From positions 124,001-188,000 of the forward strand of contig NZ_LJHV01000011.1 of assembly GCF_001296025.1 (NCBI RefSeq): a DNA stretch of 64,000 nt. Direction: 5' to 3'. The first letter of the stretch is position 1; every line of letters begins with the position of its first letter. The translations under genes and the position numbers were made by a program. Below, piece by piece: positions 1-9,310 of this stretch. The stretch is from Porphyrobacter sp. AAP60. Its GTDB lineage: Bacteria; Pseudomonadota; Alphaproteobacteria; Sphingomonadales; Sphingomonadaceae. A model generated the notes under the pieces. It worked only from the letters and a program-made list of their open reading frames with translations. It was not told the DNA's origin and did no database searches.

Positions 1-1
1 G

Positions 2-2416
2 CTGTTCGCCGATGCGATCATGAGCCTTGGCTTCCGCCATGCGTTCAAGGCTGGCATCAGCTTCGGCAAGGATGACATGATCATCCCCGACGCCAAGATC
101 AAACTGGTCGACGAGACCAAGGATCTGGTGGCCGGATACGAGCAGCAGTACCAGGACGGCCTGATCACCCAGCAGGAAAAGTACAACAAGGTGATCGACG
201 CCTGGTCGAAGTGCGGTGACATGGTCTCCGACGCGATGATGGCGGAGATCAAGGCGACTCCGATCGATGCGGAAACGGGCAAGGAAGCCCAGATCAACTC
301 GATCTACATGATGAGCCACTCCGGCGCCCGTGGTAGCCCGGCACAGATGAAGCAGTTGGCCGGGATGCGCGGGCTGATGGCCAAGCCTTCGGGCGAGATC
401 ATCGAAACGCCGATCATCTCGAACTTCAAGGAAGGTCTGACCGTTCTTGAATACTTCAACTCGACCCACGGTGCCCGTAAGGGCCTTGCGGATACCGCGT
501 TGAAGACCGCAAACTCCGGTTACCTGACCCGCCGTCTGGTCGACGTGTCGCAGGATTGCGTCATCGTCGAAGAAGATTGCGGCACGCAGAACGCGCTCGA
601 AATGCGCGCCATCGTGCAGGGCGGTTCCGTAATTGCCTCGCTCGGCGAGCGTATTCTGGGCCGCACTGTGGCCGAGGACATTCTCAACGCGGCAACCGGC
701 GAAGTGATCGTTCCTGCGGGCACCTTGCTCGACGAAGCGATGGTGAAGGATATCGAGGCGGCTGAAGTGCAGTCGGCCAAGATCCGCTCGCCGCTGATCT
801 GCGAAGCCGACATGGGCGTATGCGGCACCTGCTACGGCCGTGACCTTGCCCGCGGGACTCCGGTGAACATCGGTGAAGCTGTTGGCGTTATTGCCGCGCA
901 GTCGATCGGCGAGCCCGGCACCCAGCTGACGATGCGGACCTTCCACATCGGCGGCGCGGCGCAGCTCAATGAAACCAGCCACCTCGAGGCGATCTCGGAT
1001 GGCCGGATCGAACTGCGTGACATGCCGACCATCAGCGACAAGCGTGGTCGTATCCTCAGCCTTGCCCGCAACGGCGAGATTGCGGTGATCGATGCCGAAG
1101 GGCGCGAGCGCGAAATGCACAAGGTGCCCTATGGTACCGTGCTGATGTTCAAGGATGGCGATCAGGTGAAGATCGGCGACCGGATTGCCGAATGGGATCC
1201 GTTCACCCTGCCGATCATCACCGAACAATCGGGTGTGGTGAAGTATCAGGATCTGGTCGAGGGCATTACGCTCGAAGAACAGATGGATGATGCAACCGGT
1301 ATCGCGCAGCGCGTCGTGACCGAAAACCGTGCAACCGGCCGCAAGAAGAAGGAAGATCTGCGTCCACGTATGACCCTTCTGGCCGAGGGCAGCGGTGACA
1401 TCGAAGCGGCACGTTACATGCTCGCTCCAGGCACCACCCTGTCGGTCGAGGATGGCCAGACGGTTGAAGCCGGCGATATTCTCGCCCGCGCCAGCCGCGA
1501 AGCCGCCAAGACCCGTGACATCACCGGCGGTTTGCCGCGCGTGGCCGAACTGTTCGAGGCGCGTATGCCAAAGGACGTATCGGTCATCGCCAAGATTTCC
1601 GGCCGGATCGAATTCGTCCGCGAATACAAGGCGAAGCGCAAGATCGCGATCATCCCCGAGGAAGGCGAAGCAGTGGAATACCTGATCGCCAAGACCAAGG
1701 TGATTGACGTGCAGGAAGGCGATTACGTGAAGAAGGGTGACACCCTTGTTTCCGGATCACCCAACCCGCACGACATCCTTGAAGTGATGGGCGTGGAAGC
1801 GTTGGCCGAATATCTGGTTGACGAGATCCAGGAAGTCTATCGCTTGCAGGGCGTGAAGATCAACGACAAGCACATCGAAGTGATCGTTCGCCAGATGCTG
1901 CAAAAGGTCGAGATCACCGAAGGCGGGGACACCACCCTGCTGCCCGGCGAACAGGTCGATCTGGCAGAAATGCTCGAGATCAACGGCAAGCTGGCCAAGG
2001 GCAAACAGCCCGCGGAAGGCAAGCCGGTGCTGCTCGGCATCACCAAGGCGTCGCTGCAAACCCGCAGCTTCATCTCGGCGGCCTCGTTCCAGGAAACCAC
2101 CCGCGTGCTGACGCAGGCGGCGGTCGAAGGGAAAAAGGACACGTTGATCGGTCTGAAGGAAAACGTGATCGTCGGTCGTCTCATCCCTGCCGGTACCGGC
2201 GCGGGCATGAACCGTCTGCGCGTGACCGCCAACAGCCGTGACGCCTCGCTGAAGGCGGCGTGGAAGAAGCAGCAGGATGCGCTTGCCGCGTCCGGTCAAC
2301 GCGAAGCCGAACCGGCGGCCGATGCTGTCGGCTCGGAAGAGAAGATGAAGGCTGCGATGGCTGCCATGGCAGCCGCAGCGCCTGCAACCGATGTCGAGGA
2401 TGCCGGCGAGGAATAA
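2..2416 (+). CDS. rpoC: RNA polymerase beta' subunit, C-terminal part (5' end outside window)
   Basis: Carries the C-terminal ~805 residues of the DNA-directed RNA polymerase beta' subunit, the largest catalytic subunit of the transcription machinery in the cytoplasm. The reading frame is open from the first bases of the window, so the internal methionine at 20 is not the real start. Visible family landmarks are the four-cysteine zinc site ([15 protein letters not shown], bases about 800-842) and directly after it the bridge helix/trigger loop region ([11 protein letters not shown] then TMRTFH). A run of SBHM-type beta barrels follows, then the conserved segment near [17 protein letters not shown]. 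The tail is Ala/Glu rich. Gene end is followed 32 bases later by a strong intrinsic terminator, so rpoC closes its operon. Identification is certain. Confidence 0.98.
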   Translation: MFADAIMSLGFRHAFKAGISFGKDDMIIPDAKIKLVDETKDLVAGYEQQYQDGLITQQEKYNKVIDAWSKCGDMVSDAMMAEIKATPIDAETGKEAQINSIYMMSHSGARGSPAQMKQLAGMRGLMAKPSGEIIETPIISNFKEGLTVLEYFNSTHGARKGLADTALKTANSGYLTRRLVDVSQDCVIVEEDCGTQNALEMRAIVQGGSVIASLGERILGRTVAEDILNAATGEVIVPAGTLLDEAMVKDIEAAEVQSAKIRSPLICEADMGVCGTCYGRDLARGTPVNIGEAVGVIAAQSIGEPGTQLTMRTFHIGGAAQLNETSHLEAISDGRIELRDMPTISDKRGRILSLARNGEIAVIDAEGREREMHKVPYGTVLMFKDGDQVKIGDRIAEWDPFTLPIITEQSGVVKYQDLVEGITLEEQMDDATGIAQRVVTENRATGRKKKEDLRPRMTLLAEGSGDIEAARYMLAPGTTLSVEDGQTVEAGDILARASREAAKTRDITGGLPRVAELFEARMPKDVSVIAKISGRIEFVREYKAKRKIAIIPEEGEAVEYLIAKTKVIDVQEGDYVKKGDTLVSGSPNPHDILEVMGVEALAEYLVDEIQEVYRLQGVKINDKHIEVIVRQMLQKVEITEGGDTTLLPGEQVDLAEMLEINGKLAKGKQPAEGKPVLLGITKASLQTRSFISAASFQETTRVLTQAAVEGKKDTLIGLKENVIVGRLIPAGTGAGMNRLRVTANSRDASLKAAWKKQQDALAASGQREAEPAADAVGSEEKMKAAMAAMAAAAPATDVEDAGEE

Positions 2417-2447
2417 GCTCCGCCACCTATTTTTCAGACCACGGATT

Positions 2448-2484
2448 GCCCCGCCGCAGCCTTTGGGCCGCGGCGGGGCTTTTC
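2448..2484 (+). terminator. Intrinsic terminator after rpoC
   Basis: A perfect 10-base inverted repeat (GCCCCGCCGC at 2448-2457, GCGGCGGGGC at 2470-2479) with a 12-base loop is followed at once by TTTTC. It lies 32 bases after the rpoC stop and is the best Rho-independent terminator seen in the window. Confidence 0.9.
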
Positions 2485-2547
2485 TTTGTCCGGACGCACA
2501 AGAATACGCTATTGCAAATCACTCGCATCAAGGATAGGTCTGTGATC

Positions 2548-3018
2548 ATGCCACTGGCCCAGCAAAAGCGAGGTTTCATGCCGCAGCACCGCCCATCTTC
2601 CGCCACTACGAGAAACATCATCGCCGCTTTGGCTGTGCCGCCGCGGATCGAGACGCTGGGGCCGGTTGCGGGGCGTTTTCTCCACGCCTTGCGGCTGATC
2701 GCGCTGCACGAGCGCATGGGCCGCGATCCGGTGCCGGAACTGGCGATACGGCTGGGCAGTGTGGCGATCGCGGCCAAGGCGCTGATCCTGGCGCAGACCA
2801 TCTCCGCGGCCTGGCCGGAAAACATCCACGTTTCGCGCTTCTGCTGCCGCTTGCTCAGCCATGACGAGGCGACCATCGGTGCTTTCATCGATGCTGCCTT
2901 TCATGGCAACAGGGCCGGTTTTGAAGACGCGCTTGCCGGTCTGATCCGGCCCGAACGTATGCACCGCCTGTGGGAGGGCGCGCTTGCCTTGACAGCGGCA
3001 GAGCTGCGCGCCGCCTGA
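2548..3018 (+). CDS. Short conserved-looking protein of unknown function (possible DUF6628-type)
   Basis: A 156-residue protein without signal peptide or obvious catalytic motif. It is mostly predicted helical, with two hydrophobic helical stretches (around GRFLHALRLIALHE and SVAIAAKALILAQ) and a Cys-Cys pair in the centre (RFCCRLLSHDE). The size and the 'RFCCRLLSxDE' region resemble a small protein family I associate with sphingomonads (DUF6628), but this is from memory and unconfirmed. Two starts are possible. ATG at 2548 has AAGGA about 12 bases upstream; ATG at 2578 has GCGAGG about 6 bases upstream and would give 146 residues. It stands between the rpoC terminator and gltX, so it probably has its own promoter. 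No function is proposed. Confidence 0.6.
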   Translation: MPLAQQKRGFMPQHRPSSATTRNIIAALAVPPRIETLGPVAGRFLHALRLIALHERMGRDPVPELAIRLGSVAIAAKALILAQTISAAWPENIHVSRFCCRLLSHDEATIGAFIDAAFHGNRAGFEDALAGLIRPERMHRLWEGALALTAAELRAA

Positions 3019-3058
3019 GGCCTTGCGGGCAAGGCGTGCGCGCTTTACCGCACCGGCC

Positions 3059-4429
3059 ATGACCACCGCGCCCGCCATCACCCGCTTTGCCCCTTCACCC
3101 ACCGGCCGCCTTCACGTCGGCAATATCCGCACCGCTCTGCACAACTGGATGTTGGCGCGGCGCAATGGCGGAACTTTCATTCTGCGGATCGATGATACCG
3201 ATGCGGCGCGCAGTCTTGAGGAATATGTCGACGCGATCCGCATGGATCTGGTCTGGCTGGGCCTCGATTGGGATCAGGAGGAGCGCCAGTCTGCGCGGTT
3301 GGATCGCTACGAAGCAGCCTTTGCCGCGCTGAAAGCAGCAGGGCGCATCTATCCCTGTTATGAAACCGCGCAGGAACTGGACGTGAAGCGCAAGATTGCG
3401 CTGGGGCGCGGGTTGCCGCCTATCTACGATCGCGGGTCTCTGAAGCTGACTGATGCCGAGCGGGCTGCCAAGGAAGGTGAGGGCGTCGCGCCGCATTGGC
3501 GCTTCCTGCTCGATCATGCAGAACCGATCGTGTGGGAGGACGGGATCCGCGGTACCCAGAAATTTGATGCCGCCCAGCTATCCGATCCAGTGATCCGCCG
3601 TGCAGACGGATCATGGCTCTACATGATGCCGAGCGCGGTGGACGATATTGACATGGGCGTAACCCAAGTGCTGCGCGGCGAAGATCATGTTTCCAACACT
3701 GCGGTGCAAATTCAGATATTTACCGCGCTTTATGCTGCGGGTTTTGCTGCAACCGGAAGTGCAGCAAAAACATTGCCGGAATTTGCGCATGAGGCGCTGC
3801 TGGTGGGGCGGGAGGGCAAGCTTTCGAAACGACTGGGCTCCTTGGGCTGCGATGCTTTTCGTGAACGCGGGATCGAACCGGAAGCGATCATCTCGCTGCT
3901 GGCTCGGCTCGGCACCTCGCAACCGGTCGAGCCCGTGGCTGACCGTGCGGCACTGGTCGAAAGCTTCGACCTCTCCACCTTCGGGCGCGCGCCGGCGAAG
4001 TTTGATGAGAAAGACCTTGAACGGCTCAATGCCGGGATCGTCCATCAACTGCCCTTCGAAGCGGTCGCATCGCGCCTGCCGAAGGGGATGGATGCTGCCG
4101 GTTGGCACGCCGTCCGCCCTAATCTTGCCCATGTCGGCGAGGCGGTGGACTGGTGGCGGTTGGTGACCGGTCCGATTGACCAGCCCGAGTTCTCGAAGGA
4201 CGACAAAGAGTTTCTTGCCGAGGCTGCGCGGTTGCTGGTGTGGGGCGAAAATCCCTGGGCGGCCCTCACCACCGCTCTGAAAGAAGCGACCGGGCGAAAG
4301 GGCAAGCCGCTGTTCCTGCCGCTGCGTCAGGCGTTGACCGGGATGGATCACGGCCCCGATATGGGCGAACTCCTGCCTCTGATCGGAGAACAAGAGGCAA
4401 GGGCGCGACTGGCAAAGGCAATCGCATAA
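3059..4429 (+). CDS. gltX: Glutamate--tRNA ligase
   Basis: Class I aminoacyl-tRNA synthetase charging tRNA with glutamate in the cytoplasm (456 residues, within the usual range). The N-terminal Rossmann domain carries the HIGH-like signature as PTGRLHVGNIR (about residues 12-22) and the KMSKS-like signature as KLSKRLGS (about residue 247). Between them lies the acceptor-binding insertion (LRGEDHVSNT). The C-terminal anticodon-binding helical domain looks short. Many alphaproteobacteria carry two GluRS paralogues, and this may be the second, noncanonical one; that cannot be decided without the rest of the genome. ATG 3059 is chosen because the family begins a few residues before ITRFAPSPTG; the frame is open upstream to 3023. 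Confidence 0.95.
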   Translation: MTTAPAITRFAPSPTGRLHVGNIRTALHNWMLARRNGGTFILRIDDTDAARSLEEYVDAIRMDLVWLGLDWDQEERQSARLDRYEAAFAALKAAGRIYPCYETAQELDVKRKIALGRGLPPIYDRGSLKLTDAERAAKEGEGVAPHWRFLLDHAEPIVWEDGIRGTQKFDAAQLSDPVIRRADGSWLYMMPSAVDDIDMGVTQVLRGEDHVSNTAVQIQIFTALYAAGFAATGSAAKTLPEFAHEALLVGREGKLSKRLGSLGCDAFRERGIEPEAIISLLARLGTSQPVEPVADRAALVESFDLSTFGRAPAKFDEKDLERLNAGIVHQLPFEAVASRLPKGMDAAGWHAVRPNLAHVGEAVDWWRLVTGPIDQPEFSKDDKEFLAEAARLLVWGENPWAALTTALKEATGRKGKPLFLPLRQALTGMDHGPDMGELLPLIGEQEARARLAKAIA

Positions 4430-4561
4430 TCCCCCGCGCTCGCGTGGCTGGCAGCGAGAAACCAGACCATCCAATATTCTTGAAGTGTAACAGCCTTTGT
4501 AATTTGAGGCGATTTTGCCAGCCAGCTATGCCCGCTCCATTCGGTGTCGAAGGGGGGAATC

Positions 4562-5794
4562 GTGCAAAAAGCTGGACCAACCCCCGGCGAGGCGCATGGG
4601 CAAACCAATGCTGTACCGTCGACAGCAGCCGGGCCGGGGAACGGCGGGCGGCCTTTCGCGATCTGGCGATCGTTGGCATTTCTCTTACTCGCCGTTCCGG
4701 CATTGGCTCTCCCCGCAGCCGCACAGGCGCAGGGCCAATCGCTTAGTCAAGATGCTGCGTCTTGCGATGGGGGTAACATTGCCGCCTGCTCCCGCGCCGG
4801 TCTGCTGTATTCCGACCCTGAGAGCGCCGATTACGATAGCTTCACCAGTCTACGATTCCTTCAAAAGGCTTGTTTTGCCTTGGATGGGGCGGCGTGCGGC
4901 AGGCTGGCCCTGATCTATTTTGACGGCGAAGGCGATGTAGAGCGGGACTGGAGCGCGGCGGCCAAGTTTTCGCAAGATGCCTGCAGCAAGAACGACCGTG
5001 ACGGCTGCGATGTGGCAGAAGCCATCTTCGCTGACAGCAATTCATCCTTTTTCGATGCCGCAAGAGCGCTTCGCTTTCGTAAGGTGAATTGCAATTTTGG
5101 CCGCTGGGAATCGTGTTCGCAGCTGGCGCGCATCATTTATAATCTCGGCGATTATCGTAACGCCGAACAAATCGCCGCACGTTCGTGTGGCGCGGCAGGC
5201 TCCACAGGCCCCGATCGCAAGGAAATCTGCGATCTGGCCGGTGCGCTCGCATCGCGGCGGATCAAGCTGGAGGAAGCCGAAGCGCAGGCGAGTGCTCGCC
5301 AGCAGGCGGCCCAGCAGGCCGAACGTGCCAACAGGCGCGGCATGGTGGATCTGTTTCTGCGCAAGGGCGATTACGACGGTGCAATATACGCCGCGATCTA
5401 CCACGCACGCACCGTCTCGGATGCCGAATACGCTCTTTCTGCCACGATCAGGGGCGGTGCGATCGGCAGTGTTTACCTCGAACATCTCTACATTCTCGAT
5501 AACTGGATAGCGTCCGGTAATCTCAACCAGATCGTCAACGCCGAAATTGCACGCCGATCAAAGGGCAATGATTGCGGGATCTATAATTGCACCAACACGC
5601 CCGGCGCATCGTCTGCGCGATGGGCCGCAGCAAATGGCGGACGCAGCAGCAGCGGGTACCGGCCGCCATCATCGTCGGCTCCCGAAGTGAAATACGGATT
5701 GAGCAGCGCAGAAGCGCGCCAGCAGACGCGCGAGAAGTACCGCAGCGCGCATTGCACCATGACCAACAACGCCAATCGCTATGCCTGCCAGTAA
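4562..5794 (+). CDS. Exported cysteine-paired Sel1-repeat protein with coiled coil
   Basis: A 410-residue secreted protein. A signal peptide (FLLLAVPALALPAAAQA) is followed by about four Sel1-like repeats, each with a cysteine pair spaced Cys-x7-Cys (for example ASCDGGNIAACS, ACFALDGAACG, ACSKNDRDGCD). This is the arrangement of the Helicobacter cysteine-rich Hcp proteins, whose repeats are disulfide-locked outside the cytoplasm. After the repeats comes an Ala/Gln/Glu-rich helix, probably a coiled coil, then a C-terminal TPR-like region and a Ser/Pro-rich tail with further cysteines. A GTG start at 4562 is preferred because AAGGGGGG ends 5 bases before it; GTG 4544 in the same frame lacks this. 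First gene of the exported-protein block. Role unknown; SLR proteins usually mediate protein contacts. Confidence 0.8.
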   Translation: MQKAGPTPGEAHGQTNAVPSTAAGPGNGGRPFAIWRSLAFLLLAVPALALPAAAQAQGQSLSQDAASCDGGNIAACSRAGLLYSDPESADYDSFTSLRFLQKACFALDGAACGRLALIYFDGEGDVERDWSAAAKFSQDACSKNDRDGCDVAEAIFADSNSSFFDAARALRFRKVNCNFGRWESCSQLARIIYNLGDYRNAEQIAARSCGAAGSTGPDRKEICDLAGALASRRIKLEEAEAQASARQQAAQQAERANRRGMVDLFLRKGDYDGAIYAAIYHARTVSDAEYALSATIRGGAIGSVYLEHLYILDNWIASGNLNQIVNAEIARRSKGNDCGIYNCTNTPGASSARWAAANGGRSSSGYRPPSSSAPEVKYGLSSAEARQQTREKYRSAHCTMTNNANRYACQ

Positions 5795-5854
5795 GGCGTC
5801 AGGCGTTCCCGCAACCATCGCAACAAGGGCCACCGCCCCTGCCGGAGATGCAAT

Positions 5855-6730
5855 ATGCTGAGCACAATCTTTAAATCGACATTCGCCGTGGCATTGATTT
5901 GTATCGCCAACACGGCAAGCGCGCAGGGCACGCCTTCGGTGTATCAGCAGGCGGCGCTGGACGGACAGGAAGCGCAGAACCGCGGCGATCTGAAAACCGC
6001 GTTCGATAAGTTCACCTTCGCTTGTCTGAGCGGGGATGTTTACGTCGCGTGCAACAACGCTGGCTCCATGGCCTATGACGGTACGCATGTGACCAAGGAC
6101 CTGCCGCTTGCGCGGCGCCTCTACAGCCGGGCCTGCGCTGCCAAGATCGCCGCATCCTGCGAAGTCTATGGTGCAATGCTGAAGTCGGGCGAAGGCGGGC
6201 CGAAGGACATTGCAGGTTCGCTCGGGCCGCTGGGGATTGCATGCGACAGCACCTATGGCGGCGCGTGCTACAATGCGGGCTATATCCATTTTGCCGCCTT
6301 GCTGGGCAAAAGTGATCTGGCAATCGCGCGCAGATATTTCGATCTGTCGTGTGACCGCCAATATGCGCCGGGATGCTATGCCGCCGGCCTGGCGAAGCAG
6401 AAGGCCGAAGGCGCCGCCGCAATAGATCTTGTCGGAGCAGCGAGAGCTTTCGGCAAGGCTTGCGAACTCGGCTATGCCGACGGGTGCCTGAATTACGGTG
6501 TTGCGCAGATCAGCGCTGAAGGCATGGCGGAAGATGCTGCAGGTGCCCGGTCAAGCTTTGCCCGCGCCTGCAATGCCGGGTCGCTTGGCGGCTGCATGAA
6601 CGCCGGGATGATGGCGCGTGACGGTACGGGGGGCACGCGTGACGCCGCAGCAGCGGCCAGATATTTCGGCAATGCCTGCAAGCTCGGAGAGCAGGCCGGG
6701 TGCAATGAAGCGCAAGCGTTGAAGAATTAG
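5855..6730 (+). CDS. Exported cysteine-paired Sel1-repeat protein (Hcp-like)
   Basis: A 291-residue protein: signal peptide (cleavage about ANTASAQG) followed by seven tandem Sel1-like repeats filling the rest. Each repeat has a Cys-x7-Cys pair (ACLSGDVYVACN, ACAAKIAASCE, ACDSTYGGACY, SCDRQYAPGCY, ACELGYADGCL, ACNAGSLGGCM, ACKLGEQAGCN). The regular spacing predicts one disulfide per repeat, as in Hcp proteins, and hence a periplasmic or secreted location. ATG 5855 follows GGAG at good spacing. The next gene starts 10 bases after its stop, so the pair is probably cotranscribed. No catalytic residues are visible; a scaffold or adaptor role is an inference. Confidence 0.85.
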   Translation: MLSTIFKSTFAVALICIANTASAQGTPSVYQQAALDGQEAQNRGDLKTAFDKFTFACLSGDVYVACNNAGSMAYDGTHVTKDLPLARRLYSRACAAKIAASCEVYGAMLKSGEGGPKDIAGSLGPLGIACDSTYGGACYNAGYIHFAALLGKSDLAIARRYFDLSCDRQYAPGCYAAGLAKQKAEGAAAIDLVGAARAFGKACELGYADGCLNYGVAQISAEGMAEDAAGARSSFARACNAGSLGGCMNAGMMARDGTGGTRDAAAAARYFGNACKLGEQAGCNEAQALKN

Positions 6731-6740
6731 GACTGCCCGG

Positions 6741-7640
6741 ATGACGCACACACCGGCGCTTCGGCCCGCCCTGACGATCATTGGCAGCTTTGCCCGCGTC
6801 TCGGCCGCCACAAAGGTTGCTTGCATCTGTGCCGTCTTGCTTGCAGCTTTCCTTTCGTCTGGCCCTTTGCTCGCCCAAAAAGGGCGGCTGCCACGAGCAG
6901 AGGTCGTCGCCATCTGTGAAGCTGGAGATATACCCACCTGCACCAATGCCGGCGCTGCATTTGTTGACGGGCGCGGCGGGCCGGTCGATCTGGTTCAGGG
7001 CGTGAAATACAACCAGATGGGCTGCGAGGGCGGCAATGCGGCCGGTTGCGCCAATCTCGGCATTCTGACGCGCGACGGGCGCGGGACCGAGGCTGACATT
7101 GCAGAGGCACGGCGGCTGTTCACCATCGCCTGCAATGGCGGCATTGAAACCGCGTGCAACGACCTCGGCCTCACCTGGGCCGATCAGGCCATGGCCGAGC
7201 CTGACAAGCCCGCCTACTTCGTCCTTGCCAGCAAGGCCTTTGCCCAAGCCTGCGAGATCGGCAGCCCCGAAGGGTGCAGCAATCTGGCCACGGCCTATTA
7301 CCATGGCAACGGGCCTGAGAAATCTTACGCGCAGGCTCTGATTTTCGCTGAAAAAGCCTGCAAGTTGCGCAATGCCAATGGCTGTTACACCGCCGGTGTC
7401 ATGCATTTGCGCGGCGAAGGTGTGCCGCAGGATTTCGCCGAATGGCAAAGCTACGTTTCGTTTGCCTGCAATCTCGGCCATGGCCAGGCCTGCACCAATT
7501 ACGGATACATGTATCTCGAAGGCCAATTGGGCGTTCGGCAGGATCTGGACAAGGCGCGCGAATATCTCGCTCGGGGGTGTGAGGGCGGCTACCCGAATGG
7601 CTGCGCCGGTCTCGACAAATTGGCAGCCACCGGGAAATGA
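6741..7640 (+). CDS. Exported cysteine-paired Sel1-repeat protein (Hcp-like)
   Basis: A 299-residue relative of the upstream gene. It has an unusually long N-terminal region before the hydrophobic export segment (VACICAVLLAAFLSSGPLLAQ), then about six Sel1-like repeats with the same Cys-x7-Cys pairs (ICEAGDIPTCTN, GCEGGNAAGCAN, ACNGGIETACND, ACEIGSPEGCSN, ACKLRNANGCYT, ACNLGHGQACTN, GCEGGYPNGCAG). The repeats are closer to the Sel1 consensus (YHGNGxxKSYxQAxxFxEKAC) than those of the first gene in the block. Its stop overlaps the next start (ATGA at 7637-7640), a sign of translational coupling. Acts outside the cytoplasm; partner unknown. Confidence 0.85.
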   Translation: MTHTPALRPALTIIGSFARVSAATKVACICAVLLAAFLSSGPLLAQKGRLPRAEVVAICEAGDIPTCTNAGAAFVDGRGGPVDLVQGVKYNQMGCEGGNAAGCANLGILTRDGRGTEADIAEARRLFTIACNGGIETACNDLGLTWADQAMAEPDKPAYFVLASKAFAQACEIGSPEGCSNLATAYYHGNGPEKSYAQALIFAEKACKLRNANGCYTAGVMHLRGEGVPQDFAEWQSYVSFACNLGHGQACTNYGYMYLEGQLGVRQDLDKAREYLARGCEGGYPNGCAGLDKLAATGK

Positions 7641-8848
7641 GCGGGTTTGTGAGGAGCGTCAGCGCCGTGATTATCGCTGCGTGTCTGGTCGCAGCGACGC
7701 CCGCTTTGGCGCAGGCGGCGATCGACCCTGAACTCAGGCGGCTCGCCGGAATGCACGCTGCGAGCACCTATGCCTTGGGAGCCAACGACACGTGTGACTT
7801 GTTCAAACAGGGCGAACTGCGCGCGCTTGATGTTCTCGCCCGGGCGACCGGCGAAGCGCTGGAAGTGGACGCAGGGCCGGGAACCAGTGATCGGGTAAAC
7901 CGGTACTCTAGTGGTTTTGAAGAGTGGAAAGGCTGCCCAACGAAGGCTGCCGCTCCCGATGCGTGGCGCCACATCCATAATGCAAAAATTCTCGCCAGCG
8001 CGCTGATTGCGGCCCCGGCGATGATGTCCCGTGATCCTGCGACCTGCGAAATCGAGGGAGAGGGGCGTGCATATGATCGCAAGGTCTGGCAGATCGCGGC
8101 TGACGTGAAGGCGGCAGAATATCGATCGTCTGCCCGTCACGCCGAATTCGAGGCGCTGCAAAGCTACTTTGCCGGGCAGGTGGATGATGAATGCGCTTAC
8201 GGCAGGCGCCACTCCATCATCATGCAGGCGGCTTTCGATTTTATCCGTCAGATCGATCAAGGCATTATCATGCGCAATTTCTACGCGCCGCATATGCCCG
8301 CCGACCAGACGATTGTTCTGGGACCGGGAGCCGTGCCGATCCCCGAAGAACATTTCTTCTGGCGTTCGCGGCGCGGTGACTTTGTGGCTTCGGAAACGCC
8401 GGTCAATTTCGGGGTCTACCGGATATCCGGGAAGGGCGACAAGAAAGCGATTTCCGCCGTGATCGTGCCGCTTTCTGCCGGGGCGCCTGCTGGTTTCCTG
8501 TTTATCAGCAAACAGGGCAAATGGTCTGCGCGTCTTGATAGGGACGTTCGCGTGCTGAGCCTGGATATGGGGGGCGGCCAGTTTGTGCCGTTTGATCGGG
8601 TGATGCCAAAACCGGTGGCGGGCGAGCCTACGGCTTACGTGTTTGAATTGTCGGACGCGAACCGCGCTTTGCTGGATAGGTTGAAGGCCTCGACCCAGAT
8701 CGGTCTGCAATATCAGGACAATGAGCGGCGTTGGGCCAGTTTTGCCGCCCTCACACGCAATCAGGCCGCGGAGCCACTCCGCATGGTCGACATACGGACC
8801 GCACTGGCATGGGTGAATAGCCCGGCCGCAGATGTCGGCAAGGAGTAA
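7637..8848 (+). CDS. Exported protein of unknown function with conserved cysteines
   Basis: A 403-residue protein with signal peptide (VIIAACLVAATPALAQA). The N-terminal half is helical and contains four well-spaced cysteines (NDTCDLF, WKGCPTK, PATCEIE, DDECAYG), suggesting two disulfides in the periplasm. The C-terminal half is beta-rich, with no recognised catalytic motif. The four cysteines lie in similar surroundings to those of the protein encoded at 10149-11285 (ERKCDAF, AGECAAL, DAPCRAA, ATQCNPS), so the two may be distant paralogues; this is a by-eye comparison. Start ATG 7637 overlaps the preceding stop; the following gene begins 3 bases after its stop. I do not recognise the family. 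Confidence 0.7.
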   Translation: MSGFVRSVSAVIIAACLVAATPALAQAAIDPELRRLAGMHAASTYALGANDTCDLFKQGELRALDVLARATGEALEVDAGPGTSDRVNRYSSGFEEWKGCPTKAAAPDAWRHIHNAKILASALIAAPAMMSRDPATCEIEGEGRAYDRKVWQIAADVKAAEYRSSARHAEFEALQSYFAGQVDDECAYGRRHSIIMQAAFDFIRQIDQGIIMRNFYAPHMPADQTIVLGPGAVPIPEEHFFWRSRRGDFVASETPVNFGVYRISGKGDKKAISAVIVPLSAGAPAGFLFISKQGKWSARLDRDVRVLSLDMGGGQFVPFDRVMPKPVAGEPTAYVFELSDANRALLDRLKASTQIGLQYQDNERRWASFAALTRNQAAEPLRMVDIRTALAWVNSPAADVGKE

Positions 8849-8851
8849 ACG

Positions 8852-9310
8852 ATGAAAATTGGCTCTTCAATTCGGTTCGTTTCCGTCTTCGCTCCGGCGG
8901 TGATCATGTGCTGCACGGCATCTTCCGCGGCGGCGGAGCCGCTCGACGCGGCGACCGCCAGAGCGAGCTTCGAGGAAGGCCGCGCCACCGGGGTTACGCC
9001 CCAGACCCCGGGCGAATATCTGAGTTGCGCGGCGATGTGGGACCGCTGGGAATATTTCATGCTCAGCGCCAACACCCCTGATTTGAAGCGCGGCATCGGC
9101 AAGGCCTTATCCGCGCCTGCCGCCCGCAAACAGGCGGCAAAACTGCGCCAGAAAGCCCGCGCTCTCGCCAAACGCTGGGATGATGTCGACGATTTGCCTG
9201 CCCTGACGGCGGAGGGAGAGGCATACGCTGACGCGCAATACGCCGCCTTCATCACCAGCCAGCCGGACGCCGCGCATGATTTTCTGATGTCGCTGGGGAT
9301 TTGCAAATGA
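8852..9310 (+). CDS. Small exported protein of unknown function
   Basis: A 152-residue protein with a signal peptide (FAPAVIMCCTASSAAAEP) and a mature part that is almost entirely helical (long Ala/Arg/Lys-rich helix about residues 85-115). Two cysteines of the mature protein (YLSCAAMW and the penultimate GICK) could form a disulfide. Start ATG 8852 lies 3 bases after the preceding stop (with AAGGAG just upstream, inside the end of that gene) and its own stop overlaps the next ATG (ATGA, 9307-9310), so it is embedded in the operon. Not recognised; no function is suggested. Confidence 0.65.
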   Translation: MKIGSSIRFVSVFAPAVIMCCTASSAAAEPLDAATARASFEEGRATGVTPQTPGEYLSCAAMWDRWEYFMLSANTPDLKRGIGKALSAPAARKQAAKLRQKARALAKRWDDVDDLPALTAEGEAYADAQYAAFITSQPDAAHDFLMSLGICK

